64,000 nt of DNA from Owenia fusiformis (lineage: Eukaryota; Annelida; Polychaeta; Sabellida; Oweniidae), in assembly GCA_903813345.2 (NCBI GenBank), contig CAIIXF020000011.1, positions 26,032,166 through 26,096,165 on the forward strand, read 5' to 3'. Made by a program: the position numbers and the translations under genes. Positions 12,701-27,700 of the stretch are shown one piece after another; positions within the stretch are counted from its first letter, which is position 1, and every line of letters starts with the position of its first letter. The notes beneath the pieces were generated by a model. That model worked only from the letters and a program-made list of their open reading frames with translations. It was not told the origin of the DNA and did no database searches.

Positions 12701-15700
12701 AAAATGTTATCAATCAGGAGGCAAGAGATTGGCCAGCAAATGACTATTGGATAAAAAGCTTAAATGTGACTCCAAATGCAATAATTGAACAGACAAAAGC
12801 TGAACCTGACATAGCATATAATAACATAAGGTGACCAACCCTGAGTTAAATGCCAATCGTCAGCCCAGGAATCTATTCTATAAACTTCATAAAAACAGAG
12901 TTTCCTAAATTCATAATTGTAACCAGGATATTACACACTGTCTCGTGAAATAAACTCAATTTCGATCATGATAGTTAGTGGTTCACCTTTTAACACTGAA
13001 ACAGAAGAAATTCACTTTTTGAAGTGATTACTTTGATCGCCTTCTTGTACCATTTGTGATCTATGGAGTGTATATGAACGTGTCAACTCACCACTTTGAT
13101 AGATAGAATTCATATAGCTTCACAGGACACCTTAGTGGGTTATCAGCATTTTCACATTGTTCAAAGACTGGCTGGTCTTCCTTCACCATTCTCTTCTTGT
13201 CAGCACCTGGAGAGGAAATATGAGAAATGTCATGTTTTACCATGAAATACAGTGGAAAAGAGAGGAATTAGAGACAAGGTCAATATATTGTATTGTATTG
13301 TATATATTGTATTATACTTTTATTTCAAAGGAACAATTTTATTGAATGAAAATGTTCATATTCTATTTGTGATTTAAATGGTTGTTATTTGTTTGTTCAA
13401 AAACATTCAATAATTCTTAGTATAGCTTAGGGAGCATCTCAAAAGTTCAATGAAGGATTATTAACTGTATTTGCACAGGTAATCTGTGGCCCCCTCCCTC
13501 CCCCCTCATAACTGTGTTTGAGAAATGTAGATAATGCGTTGTTTTGAAAGTCACACTATATGTAACATAACATGTTATATAGTCATTTCAATAACTATTC
13601 AAATCTGTATTTCTGTACATTATCAGAGTGGGTTTAATACTAGACAAGTTTATCGTGACTTGTGAATTCAGTATCACTGTTGCTGCATGATTGTGTATTA
13701 TGCCATGAAAAATGTATCAATGAAATAAACCTATTGTTTAAAAAAAAGTATCACTGTTGATCACTGTTGAAAACAAATGAATAGCCGCTCATTTTTTGTA
13801 TAATTTTTTTACTTTTATTGTGGACATTTCCAGAAGTGACAAAAAGAGCATGCACAATGAAAATTCCCAGGAACGATGTCAGAACGCTAACTTTTAAGAC
13901 CAATGAAACCCTCCCTCCCTAACTGTGAAATACAGATAATTTTCCGACATCTTTTGAAATGCTCCCTTAAAGTAATAAATATATATGTGAGTGTAGTTAA
14001 TACATCTAATTGAATTCAAATACAATGCTTATCAAATACTAGAGAGAAAAATTGTTAAAACAGTAGACATTATGTTTATTCTATAAATATATTTTATGTT
14101 ATGAAGTCCCTAATTAAAATATGTATAACGATAGAATGACACATGAGCAGATGGACAAACAGACATGTAGTTACTACACATTAAGTTACATATTATGAAC
14201 ACTGTATATAGAAATTTGAGGAAATCAGTAGTTCATTCAATGGTAGTTAAAACAAATATATTATATATGTACAACTGTATCAATTCATTATTTTGCATAA
14301 TTCATTATTTTGCATAAGCCCTGTATGCATAATGATCAGATAAGTTAGTACGCTTTATATTTAGTTGAACTTGTAAAAACTTATATACAACTTATATCTA
14401 TAGAATCTATATCAATAGAATCTGTAATGTGATATCATGTACAATATGTAATGGATTATCAGTTTAATCTAAAAAAATGCTAAGATGGACAAGTCTGGAT
14501 AGCAAATAACTTTTTTCTGTGATAGTTTCTAAGATGAAAATAAGTTGATTTGTTTACTTCATTCAATCTGAATAACTCAGTAGAAATTCTTCTTGCTACC
14601 CTGTGGTATGGGAAAATACCAAATTTCAATTCGTAATGATCAATAGATGTTTGTCTAAAAATCTTTCTTCTCTTAAAATATCAAAGCTTTAAACATTGCT
14701 CATTGGGTTTTTTCAATCTTTGCCAATCAGAGGAAAGAAAGTTTATATCAAAGGCTATTGATTGTACTCAAGTTGAAAAATCTAATTTAAGATCAGAATT
14801 TATATATTGGCCCTTAAGAGACTAGAACATCCATTAAATATAGAAAAGTCAACCATCTAAGCATACACTGAATGTACTCTTAACATCAAACATGTAACAT
14901 TGCATTAATCAGACTTTGAACATACACTCTATTGGGGGTTCTTCAAAGAAATCATCTTCATAATAAAGATAATCTGCACTTTTTCTCTTAGCGGGTTTTC
15001 TTTTCTTTGGTAGTTGTTGTACATCTAAAATGTTTATGTATCACTCATAAGCGATTAATCATAGCTCAACAATAAAGTCAGAATGCAGATATAGCAGAGC
15101 ATGATTGTATAGTGGGTCAGAAGTTGATAGAGGCATGGAAACTTACGGTACACTGAAATTTGATGTACTGTAGTTGTACATGTCCATGTATAAGAGCTCT
15201 AAATATGTAAAAATGCTAGGACATCTGATTGAGCCTTCAATTATCACTTTCCACCAAAGCAGATGATTCATTCACATTTTTGAGAAATGAGTGATACTTT
15301 GAGCATCAAAAAGCAAAACTCCTTTTCAATGCCTTTGATTCCCTTAAGTGCATTGATTTATTTTATATTTGTTACATGTGAGAGATTCAAGTATTCTACA
15401 AGCCAAGGAAGCAAAGGATGAAAAACTAGATTTAGTTTAGTAAAACCAAGCAACATTTCAAACTACATGGCTAATAACTACAATTTTATATAACAACCAA
15501 ATCCAAGCAGAAAATCTGTTTACACAAGTTGTATTTGTACTGTAATATTACCTGGGTTTGTGGGACGTCCATTGGCCAAAGGAGCATAGTAGCGTAGATA
15601 TACCATACGTCCTGGTGTCTTTCCTCCAGGCATATTCGTCTTTTTCATATGTTTCATTATGTGGGAGAAAGAGAGCCTGCAAATGCAAGAAACAAATACT

Positions 15701-18700
15701 GACATATACAGGTCGTCTAATTAAAAGCAGATTTTGTTATTTTATTTGCCATTTTGATGATGAGCACAGCACATCTGCATGAATAAATGGCCTTCTTTGC
15801 TGTAGGTATTCCTCAGGGGTCAAAAAGGCGTGATCATTTTGAGGGTCTCTCTTGAATCTTCTAAATTTACATACATTCTTTACATAATCCACCCATAATC
15901 CCTGGTTTAATTGCTTTATGTGTTCTTCGGGGGTCTTTCTTTGATAAGCTTACTTACTTAAGGTGTTCCTCAGGGGTCTTTAGTAAGAAAGACTTTGTAT
16001 TGAAGTAGACCAATGTGTTGAGAAGGACATGAGGGGAGTGTGCTCCTAGCTGTTTACATTCCCAGAGATGGTCCTCCTCTATACGACAAACTATCAGACC
16101 TGAAATATACAGAAATATTTCAAAATATGAATATTATACAACGTTTAATGCACAAAAGAGTACAATTTAAACAGGAATGTTAGAGTATTTAATCATTTTT
16201 ATGAGACTATTAATTGAAATATTTTATTTAAATATCAATATCTTTGCTGATGGAGGAAACATGGTGATCTGGGTGTTCAATTGTGATACTCCCATTCTCA
16301 AGTTGGACTTTACTCCCTTCCACCAATTTTTGACTTGCCCTTGTCATAAACTTTTTTTTTTTTTTAAATCATTTTATTTAGCCTAGGGTTTACAGTTTGC
16401 ACTATTACATTCCCTAGGGGTCTACATATAAAATTTTGAGATGTCATGCAATAGGTTAGACAGTTTTATATGGTCATAAACTTTCAAATATTCAGAACTA
16501 CCCCTCTTCCACATTTTAAAATGGAATTCCCCTAGAGCACAGAGAACAATGACATGTGTAACCGAGTTACATTCAGAGGATGTCATTAAAGGAAAACACC
16601 CCATTTTATACATTTTTAAGTGTTTACCTTGGTGATTCAATTTGACCTCATATCTTGAGACGATTTCATTCAGAGATTCTGCGAATTTCTCGTAGTAGAA
16701 ATCGGCAAAGAGGTTGTCTATACGCCCACTCTCATATAAATATTGCTGGATACCTAAATAAAGTAACAGTATAAAACATGAGCTTAGATAGAAACTGGCT
16801 CTATGGATAGCTGCACATTCTTGAAGTTGGCTTTCTTTTACTGAATCAACTCGTTCTGATACTCAACCCACATCTCTGCTTCATAAAGTTATACAACAGG
16901 CATTAACATGCAAAATGTCATCACCTGCCATTTGTTATGGGCACCGGATGCCAAACACCAGCCACAAAAAGGTTGGAGACTATTAGCAACAAATCACCAC
17001 TTCTGGTGATGACATAAACATATTATCTGGGGCTGACAGAAAACTGGACAATATCTCATAATTTCAGCTATTCAATTCCCAATGAATTTTCTGTGTAATC
17101 CATCTCTTTTACAAAACAATAATCATTTTATCATTATCAAAACATCAAATAGGCTTTCCATTATGAAATATTGAACTTACATAAGGGATGAAAGGCATAT
17201 TTCAATACAATATATTATCACGATTGATGTAGTATGTCCATATCATAATTCCCACATAGTTTTTTATGATTAGTATACATACCTAGGCATAGATAATATA
17301 TACTATCTGGTGCATATTCTTCTCCATTTGGTTTCCGAACCTCCTTGACAAAGAGACAGAGGGAGTAATTCAATTCATCTGCTGTACAACCCAAGATGTC
17401 GGTCTTAAACATTTTTACACGGCTACTTTTCGAAGCCCGTTCGAGCTGTGCATTTTTCTGTAGCACCCAATGTTTCCATGCATTAACGCCATATGTGTAT
17501 TTTAATCTCATGTCAGCATCCGGGGGAGGTGGAGGCGGTTCCTGTGGTTGGACTACTTCCTGTTGCTGTGGAATCATTTCCTGTCGGTCTTCAATGGGTG
17601 CTGAGACTCGTTGGCGTTTTCCTCGTCCGCGACCACGTCCAGGGCCACCACGTTTTCTAGTTGGTTTCTTGGGGGGAGATGGGGGAGCTATGATTTCTGG
17701 TTGCTGGACAGGTGCAGGGATATTTGTATAAGCTGGTTGCTCAGCTTCTAAAAACAATGCTTTGTCATTAATATGAGTTCAAAGTTAGTCATATTTTTAA
17801 GTATTTTGATAAGTGAAAATTTTACTCCTCATTTATCTTTAAATAACAGATGATGAGAGATTTAAAGATATTTTCCTACTATAACGTACCATAATGAGGT
17901 GTCTACAAGATGCAAGTCGACAAAAATCATAATTTGATTGGAAGAAATAAACTGTTTCCCCTTAAAATATTTCATATATTTGGCCAAAGCTAAAATGCTT
18001 TAATCCCCCAATATCTAATGATCTACCACTATAAAATATGCAATGGAATGATATCTGAATATGATGGATAAGTACCTGGATTGATGGAAGCTGGTTCTAA
18101 AGTTGTCTCTAAGTCCATCATTGGTTCAGTCATTTCTGTCATTCGCAGGGCCATCTGAAGCATGTCTTCGCTTAATAGGGCAGTATTGCTTGTTTGTTCA
18201 TTTGTGTTGACTGCTGCTGCAACCGTTGGAGAGTTTGTGTCTTGGAACGTACTTGCTTCTTCTACAATATGAAATGATTTTCTTGACATAGGCATGGCAA
18301 ATTATGTCCATCGTACTGTAAAACTCAAATGAAGTGCTCTTCATTGGCCTTTGATAGCATTTTCACAACCAACATGGGGACCAGTGAGGCATAAAAGTAG
18401 TATACAGTGAACCTAAGTGAGCTTTGTATGTCTTTATTTAAAGCTCAGCATAGTAGACCAGGGTTATCTTATTCTCTATCTTACATTGGAAAATCATGTG
18501 ATGGGTTGAAACTAAGAGTAACCTGCTCTCTTCCCAGTTCAGGGATTTTCTATATCATCTTTTAGCCAAGGTACTAACACTAAATGTACGATACTTACTT
18601 ATAGGTGGAGCTGGAGTAGGTTCATCTACCTCAGTGTCGCTATCAGAGTCTGCCTTTCCTTCAGTCGCCACAGCCTCTGCCATCATGAGAATTTCAGCCT

Positions 18701-21700
18701 CAAATGGATCTGCAGGCATCCTCTCTTGAATCTCCTAAAAAATATTAATTCGCACATCCTTAAAGTTCTTGGATTTTTAAAGTTACTGTATTTTATTTAG
18801 AGGGAAATTGAGTGTACTTTTCCTCTATGAATTACACCAAACATGCCGTGTAATGTGCAACGTATTACAGGGTGCTATTTTATCATCTCATCAATAAAGT
18901 ACATTGTGGGCCAACATTGCCATGTAACATTTTTGGTATATTTTTAAGTATAAAGCATGTTTAAATAAAACAATTGCCAAAGACAAACATAGGCGTAGCC
19001 AGGAGGGGGTGCGATGGTGTGATCACACCGCCCCCCCCCCAAACCAAATATGCCCAGTCGATAGAAGAAAAGAACTTTAAAATGCTTTTTATTTGAAGCT
19101 TCTAGCTCAATTTTGAAGGAAATTACATCAATTTTTGTAAAATTACTGAAAGCTGGCTACACCCCTGACAAATATCATCATATTCTTAATCAACAGCAAC
19201 AGACATTACATACCTTTACATGCTTTAGAATGCTGTCAGCATTTTTCTTGGATGTAGGTATAAACTGTGGCACTGGCACTGGGATTGGTATGGGTAAAGG
19301 AAACGGCACTGGGTGGTTGTACATGGCCATAGGCACTGGGACATATATTGGTACCGGCACTGGGATGACCAACAACTTTGGGTTAATATCTTCAACTGTA
19401 ATGAAACATACAGGTACATACTCAAATTAGTTTATCAACATTTAAATATTTGAAAAATACGACGTTGTTGAGTTGACCATGCAGTCTAGAGCACTGAACG
19501 TGATAAAGTAGGCGCTGCTGCCTAACCGTTTGCACAACTAAAATGATGCATTAACATGCAAATGTCACCACCTGCCATTTGTTACAGTAGCCAAATGCTG
19601 TTACAGAAGCCAAACACCGACCACTGTAAAGTTGGAGACTATAACAATATGTCAAAACTTCTGGTGTTGACAATTATTATGCTGACAATAAAATTATATT
19701 CAAATTATTGACAATAATTTCATTTATGGCAATGTGAGAGTCGGTTAAGGTTTAGGTATGAACAAGCCCTAAGAAGACCATTCCCCGGTTATCCCAGGTA
19801 AATGTTTCTGGTAAGTTACACTGAACGAAACATCAAGCTTCAGATCTCGAGAGTACGAGATGAGACTTAGACGAGATATCGATAGGATTGTAGTTGGAGG
19901 GTTTTCTCCCTAGGTGCGTACAAAATCCATTAACATCAATGTAAGTTATACATTTTGATTCTTTTCCCTCACCTCCTTCCCCAGCTTACACCACCAGTTG
20001 GAGATTTATTTTCGCCCAAGAAGATGAGTTGGAGATGGTATTATAATATATCCAATTGAGCTAATTAACAGTTATGTCAAATTTTAAACTCTTGTAGCTA
20101 ATTAACTTAAATTAGCCATTATTTTCCAAGGTATTGTGTTTTGTGTTAATTGGCTCAATATTTATTATATTAATTTTATATTAATAATTTTACATGTACG
20201 ACTCTCACGGCCATATCTATACTCTACATGAACATAAAAGAGACTTATGGGAGATTTTAAACTTCAAGGAGACTTACCGGTTTGAGCTTCTTTAGTTTGT
20301 GTATGTGGTCTACAAGAAGTGGCTTTAGTCATGGTGAATGGTTTACACAGTAGAGATTTGTTCTTCACTTGTTTAGGGGGAGGGGGTTGCACAACAACTG
20401 TCTGTTGTATCTGTGGCACAGTGATAGGCTGAAATGAAGACCCATAATTTAAACTTGAAAATAAGAAAATAATGTGCATCTCAAAGGTCTTCAATGAAGC
20501 AGTGTGACTTTTCCCTTGTATCTATCACACTTAGATTTACATTCTGAGAACCTCATATCTAATGTATTTATCTAATCTCCCTGATGATACTCTTTAAAAA
20601 TTAACACAATTGAATACAATAACAATACCATTCAATACAATAACAATACACTTCAATACAATACAATAAAATTACAGCATTTCTGAAGCAAAATGGCACA
20701 GAAATGATAACATGTTACAAGAATATTGTATTATCTTTTTATTAGATTTGGAGGTGGGGGGGGTTCAGCACATTACCTTTTTAATTATAATTTTGGAGGC
20801 AGGAGCCTTAGTGGGAGCATCTTCAGCAGCCAGCGACACAACGTTGGAGATGAGAGGCATGCTATTCTGCTGGGTAGAGGCAATAGCTAGAAAATGAAAC
20901 AATTTAATACATCTTCACATGTGTTTTCTAGTTTAGTTAGTCAGTGTAGTCTTATTCAACAAGTTCACAAGCAGATCAGGATGCATTTTTGTGAAAAAGA
21001 TTTAATTCTGTTAATTGGAATACTGAAAATTAAATTTCAAGGCCAGTACCTTAATGAAAATATAAAACAAAAAAATTCTGACAATAAATCAAAACTTTCC
21101 ACTGGCTGGGGATGATTCTGAGAAAATCTATTCATGTTATAAAATGATATTCACAATAACAAAAACCAACAACTTCAGTAACAAAATGTAACACTTACAG
21201 AAGACTTAATGGAGAATGCAAAAGAAATTCAACTCAAAGAACGAAAAACCAATTATTTCATCTGAACCCTGATCAAACCTTTAGCACTGAGCTTCCTGTG
21301 TCGAAATGACTTCCTCTGTCGCCCCCTATGTTCAGCTAACTGTGCTGCCACTGTATTAGAGAGAGGAGGGCGCCCTCTTTTCCTCTTTCCAGTACTTAAC
21401 ATCTTCTCTGGTTTATACACATCCCCTGGGGAATAATCCTCATCATCTAAGTCTTCATTTGAGTCAACAAATTCATCAGGATCATCTAAGTAATTTAACA
21501 TATTTTTGTGACCTCGTTGCGATTTTCTCCGAGGCTCTAGAGCTAGGGACATTAGCAGTTGAGGGGAAGGAGGCCTAGCTGGGCTTGTCTCTCCCTGGAG
21601 TTGATTAGATGAAGGGGGGCATTCACAAGGCGCCTGAAATAAAATCATAATTGTAAGTTTACTTTACCTGGTTGCTTCTGTAATCGTTTCGATGTCCTTG

Positions 21701-24700
21701 TCCCGGGGGTGGTATTGGTTGCTATGGTCGATGTGGTCTGGGTCACCATTGGGGTAGTGGTAGGAGGGATTATGGAAACGACAGCTTTAGTGGTGGCGGG
21801 AGGTTGAGGCTGCGAGAATGTCTTCTGGAACTGCATCACACAGTTGTAGGAGCAGAAATTACGAACAGATGCGTCACTCATCGTCAGATGGTACTGAGCT
21901 GGGGCAACAGCGGAGCATTTGTCACAACTGATGTGTTTATTGGAGGCTGCATTCTGGTTCACACGGAAAAGTGACAAACAATTCAGGGTGCAAAACATCG
22001 TGACTTTCTGATTCTCATCGATTTTCTCGATCATATCTGTGTTGATTTTGATGTTGTTACACCAAGCACAATGGCACGGTTTGGCATTAACATTCTTGAA
22101 CTGCTTTGAACATCTAAAGCTGCATAGACGTTTCTCTTCACCCTCGAGGCGAATTAATTGTGGTAGCATCCCTTCGTTGAAACAGTAAGCCCCACACATT
22201 GCACAAAGATGATTTCCTAGTTTGTTGGCGTAGCGGAACGCAGCGAGACATGGATCACTACACAAACTACTGCATTTACCGTTGATTTTTATCTCCCGGC
22301 TTGCAATGCAGTCTTTTCCACAGACAGCACAATTCACTTGACGTTTTAAATCTGTTCCAAGATTCGGCCATGACGTATCATCAAGCTTCCACCAACATTG
22401 CTGGTTACAGAAAAATCCGTAGATTAGTTTCCCCTGGCCAGTGACAACTTGTTTCTTCAATCCAGATCCGCTGACGATTTTGTTACAGAAGGTGCAGATT
22501 CTTGTGCGGGACTGATAATCTGAATGGCACTTGACACTACAGCATTGCTTGATGGTGTCCGCAACCCAAATACAGAACTTAGCACGAACATTTAATTGGA
22601 GAGTCACACCGCAAAATGCACACATGTCTCCAATGGTCATCTGACATGAACTGAGGCATTTCTCTTGGCAGAAATCCAAATCCAGCCAGCGTATATAGCT
22701 TGTCATTTTCTTGTTAGTACAAAAAAAACACTGAGTGACTCGTGCAGAGATTTGCGGTACAACGGGGTTGGTGGCCGACGAGAGTGATGTTGCTTCCTTT
22801 GGCACACTGGCAGGTGGCGCTTCTGTAGTTCCTTGGAGATAATTAGCGGGGTTGGCCCGGAAGACTTTGAAGCATTTATCATCACATAAATGTTTGATGT
22901 CACCATTGCGCACAATGTTATACTTGCATTTCCCGACCTGTTCTCAGCAAAAGAAGAAAGGGAAAGACATTAGCTAAAGTTCTATATCTAGATGAGTACA
23001 AAGTGTGTACCTTATGAAGCAGCTGCAAAAGTTGTAAGCAAAGATGATATCTCAGGCTAATCTTCACCTCTAGTAATTTACCATCCAGTTTCCAAGCTTC
23101 CTCATTTTCATAGAATCTTTTTTATTTAGTAGTTGAAAGCTTATCTTAATTTTGGTTTCTAAGTAGGGAAATGCTTGACAGTTTGAATGGTGACACCAAA
23201 CATATCTGAATCTTAATTAATTTTGGACACCTGAAAACTGGAGTGCCTAAAACTAGTGGTGCATGTATCCCACAGTGCTTCAAATCAATCCTATAAGTTA
23301 TCAGAATTTGTAGAATCATCAACAAGGAAAATGGAGACTACTTTTCTGATATCTTATATAGTACAAAATATCTACTTTAAACTTTGCGTGCGAAAGAAAA
23401 TAGTTTTGACACAATTATTGCATTTTCAAATTCAAACAAAATCTTACTGAGCTGCGTAAAAATGAAAATTTAAAATGACTGTTTATTGACCAATACTTTG
23501 GAATATCTAATATTGTCTTTAATCTACATCTGTATATCCACATAAATTAAAATTAGATTACATAATTAATAGTTTTTTGAACCAAATCTTACCTTGCTAC
23601 ACACAATACATTTGTGGAATTTTGATGCCTTCTTTTGTGATTCAGTTTGAGCAGGTGGTGTTGTATCAATTGTAGGTTTGATGTCCGGTTTCTCTGGAAG
23701 TTTTTCTACAAAATATCAGATTTTCAAATCCATAAAACCATATAAAGATATGTCCCATAATGCATTGCAATATTGCAGATGTAAATCTTATATACAAGTG
23801 TAACAGTAAAAGTCACTATACAAGTAAAAATGCTGAATTTTGCAAATGAAATTAGCGATTTCTGAAGGGAAAGGTGCTAATTCTGCAGCTATTTAGCTAT
23901 TTGAGGGTGATTTCTTCCGGAAACTTGACTGCAGAAACTATGAAATAACAGAAGGTTAATGTTTGTACTTTCAGAAAACATGTCAATTCCACACGAACTT
24001 TCGTGAAAATTGATTGAAATTCAAAATTCTACAATTCTGGGCCAGAAAGGTCAATTCTGTTCCTCGCTCCATACAGGTCCCAGGAATATTGAAGTAAAAG
24101 CAGGTATGAAGAGATGACTGAACAATGGCACAGAAGGCCTAGGGGCAGAGAATGATTCTCATTTGAGAGTTAAACTAACAGTCACTTAAAATGAAAAAAA
24201 ATAAAAACATGAACACCAAATCGAGTCACTACATCTGATTTAATTTACTAGAATCACAGTCTCACCTTGTTTAATATTACTAGCAACAGTTTCAGTAAGT
24301 AATGTTTTCTCCTCTTTTTCTGGTTCTTTGGGCTCAAGTTTGATGCTGCTGGTGGGGGTAATGGATGGGGTAGAAGTCTCAACAGGGATAGGGTAAGGAG
24401 TGTCAGCTGGCCTTGGGGGGTCACTTCTTGGAACGGGGATGTTTGCATCCTGAAATAATTGTATATACCAGTAATAGTATAGTAGGAACAAGGGGTTCCC
24501 ATGCACCCATAAGGTGTGAATAAGTTACATACATTTTTGTAATCCATAGGGTGTCTATTTAATGAATTCATTTGTTAACATTGCCAACTAATGTCCCATA
24601 GTACTTTTATGGCGGCATTCAGTTACCATGGTTACGCATCTTTAGACATCTTACCTTGGTATCTTAAATCATTTGTAGCTCTGTCATTATTTGGTCTATA

Positions 24701-27700
24701 GAAATGATATTGGTACCAAATTAAACCTCGTTGAATTTCCAATAAATTTCTGATATTCAATTATGCAAATTATCTAATTTGCATAAATTATGACGTCATC
24801 AATCTATTTTTGGTTCAGAATTTCCAACTATAGCAACGTATCTATTAGAACTGAGGCCGTATGGCAAAATTTCTGAACGGTTTTGTCCTTTATTCTATTA
24901 GAAGAAGGTATAAGAAACATAAAAGTGAAAACAGATTCAAAATTGAATCAGTATTACGAAAGTTATGTAACTTTCGAGGCAGCTATCGTGAATGTCATTA
25001 TTTGACAATAATATACATACATCTTACCTTGGAGTCTTGAATCAATGTAGCTTCGCCATTATTTGGTCTATAGAGATGATATTGGTATCTGATTAAACCT
25101 TATTAAACTTACTATATGGTTACAATATTAAGTTATGCAAATTAGCTAATTTGCATTAATTGTGACGTCATCAATCCATTTTTTGTTCAGAATATCGTAG
25201 TATAGCAACATATCTATTAGAACTGAGGCCGTATGACAGAATGTGTGCATAGTTTTGTCCCTTACTTGATGAGTGGAAGATATAAGCAACATTAAAGAGA
25301 CAACAAATCTTCAAAATTGGATCAGAATTAACAAAATTATCCAGCTTTGGAGGCAGCTACTGTGAACGTCATTGTTTGACAATTATAAAAAGAACATTAA
25401 ATTAACAAAAAAAGTAACAACCATCGTTGTTTCAATCTTATTGAGTAAAAATGTACATGTATTGAACTGAACTAATAAGTATGTGGAAAGGTTACATGCA
25501 TTTTGACTATCATTCACAGGGGTCAAAACGGTTATCTCGACCCTGTATATTAAAGATCCAATCTTATAATTTACCATGCACTTTCAATGATTCATATAAA
25601 TAGTATACATATAGTCTGATTTTCATCATATTCTTCATATTCTTGATTCTTAAAGCATCTGAAGTATATAGCATGATTAGAAGTGAAGATGATTCATCAT
25701 ATGGTTTATGTAATATTTCTAACATTTCAGATGCTATGGTAACATCACTTGATAATGAGGTTTTTACATTTCACGTTCTTAATGAGTTAAAAGGAAGTTA
25801 TTCTCCCTTTGCTTTAGAGATAAATAGTCGCATGAATTTGTTTAGAAAAATTATAACTTAATTAATTTAACCCCCCCCCCCCCTGACAGCCCCCATATTT
25901 GAAGATTTTGGTGAAACCTGGCAAAATACATTAATTATTAGGTTCCAGAAGCCCCCAGAAGCTTTATGATGGCCCCCAGTGGCCCCAAGAATCTATACAG
26001 GGGCCCCAAGTAGCCCCAAGAAGCTATACTGTGCTCCCCAGAAGCTATATGTTGGCCCCCAGAAGCTGAATAGTGGCCCCCAGGAGCTATACGGTGGCTC
26101 CCAGAAGCTATACAGGAAACCCTGTGGCCCCCAGGAGCTATATGGTGGCGCCCAGAAGCTATACAGGGGCCCCCAGTGGCCCCCAAAAGCTATATGATGG
26201 CCCCCAGAAGCTAATTAGTGGCCCCCAGGAGCTATACGGTGGCTCCCAGAAGCTATACAGGGGACCCCAGTGGCCCCAAGAAGCTAAACGATGGCCCCCA
26301 GAAGCTATACAGGAGCCCCAAAAAGCTACATGATGGCCCCAAGAATCTATATGATGGCCCCCAATGGCTCCCAGAAGATGTGAAGGGCCCCCAGTAGCCC
26401 CTAGAAGCTATACGGTGGCCCCCAGTGGCCCTCATAGGCTATATGATGGCCCCCAGAAGCTAAATAGTGACCCTCAGGAGCTACATGGTGGTTCCCAGAA
26501 GCTACACAATGGCCCCCAGAATCTATATGGTGGCCCCCAATGGCTCCCAGAAGCTATAAAGAGTCCCCCAGTAGCCCCTAGAAGCTATACGGTGGCCCTC
26601 AGTGGCCCCGAAAGCTATATAGTAGCCCCCAGAAGCTATACAGGGGCCCACAGTGGCTCCCAGAAGCTATACGATGGCCCCCAGAAGCTATGCAAGGGCC
26701 TGCAGGAACTGTACTGTAGCCCCCAGAAGCTATACAGGGGCCCCCAGTGGCTCCCAGAAGCTATAAGATGGCCCCCAGAAGCTATGCAAGGGCCCGCAGA
26801 AACTATACGGTAGCCCCCATAAGCTATACGATGGCCTCCAGAAGCTATACAGTGTCCCCCAATGGGCCACCATATAGCTTTGGGGGCCACCGTATAGCTT
26901 CTAGGGGCTACTGGGGGCCCTCTATAGCTTCTGGGAGCCATTGGGGGCCATCATATAGATTCTGGGGGCCATCGTGTAGCTTCTGGGGGCTGCTGTATAG
27001 CTTCTTGGGGCCATCGTATAGCTTCTTGGGGCCACTGGGGTTCCCTGTATAGCTTCTGGGTGCCATCATATAGCTCCTGGGGGCCACTAATTAGCTTCTG
27101 GGGGCCATCATATAGCTTCTGAGGGCCACTGGGGGCCACCATATAGCTTCTGGAGACCACAGTATAGTTTCTGTGGGCCCTTGTATAGCTTCTGGGGGCC
27201 ATCATATAGCTTCTGGGGGCCACTTGGGGCCCCTGTATAGATTCTTGGGGCCACTGGGGGCCATCATATAGCTTCTAGGGGCTTCTGGAACCTAATAATT
27301 AATGTATTTTGCCAGGTTTCACCAAAATCTTCAAATATGGGGGCTGTCAGGAGGGGGTTAAATTAAGTTATAATTTTTTTAAACAAATTCATGTGACTAT
27401 TTATCTCTAAAGCAAAGGGAGAATAACTTTCTTCTAACTCATTAAGAACGTGAAATGTAAAAACCTCATTATCAAGTGATGTTACCATAGCATCTGAAAT
27501 GTAAGAAATATTACATAAACCATATGATGAATCATCTTCACTTCTAATCATGCTTTATACTTCAGATACTTTAAGAATCAAGAATATGAAGAATATGATG
27601 AAAATCAGACTATATGTATACTATTTATATGAATCATTGAAAGTGCATGGTAAATTATAAAATTGGATCTTTAATATACAGGGTCGAGATAACCGTTTTG

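Noticed and set aside
14909-14925. Stop codon TGA at 14909-14911 as the end of the ZMYM-like protein
   Set aside because: I first took this as the terminus, but a strong donor GAGT|GTATGT just before it joins in phase to 13092-13167 and 9601-9790, which encode the conserved family C-terminus.
17396-17731. Open frame on the plus strand over the YTYGVNAWKHW exon
   Set aside because: It is antisense to a conserved ZMYM-like exon with correct splice sites and gives a low-complexity Gly/Arg/Pro product; treated as a shadow.
25979-27223. Several Pro/Tyr-rich open frames of 70-150 codons on both strands
   Set aside because: They are products of the GGCCCCCAGAAGCTATA satellite arrays, appear in several frames at once and have no gene context.
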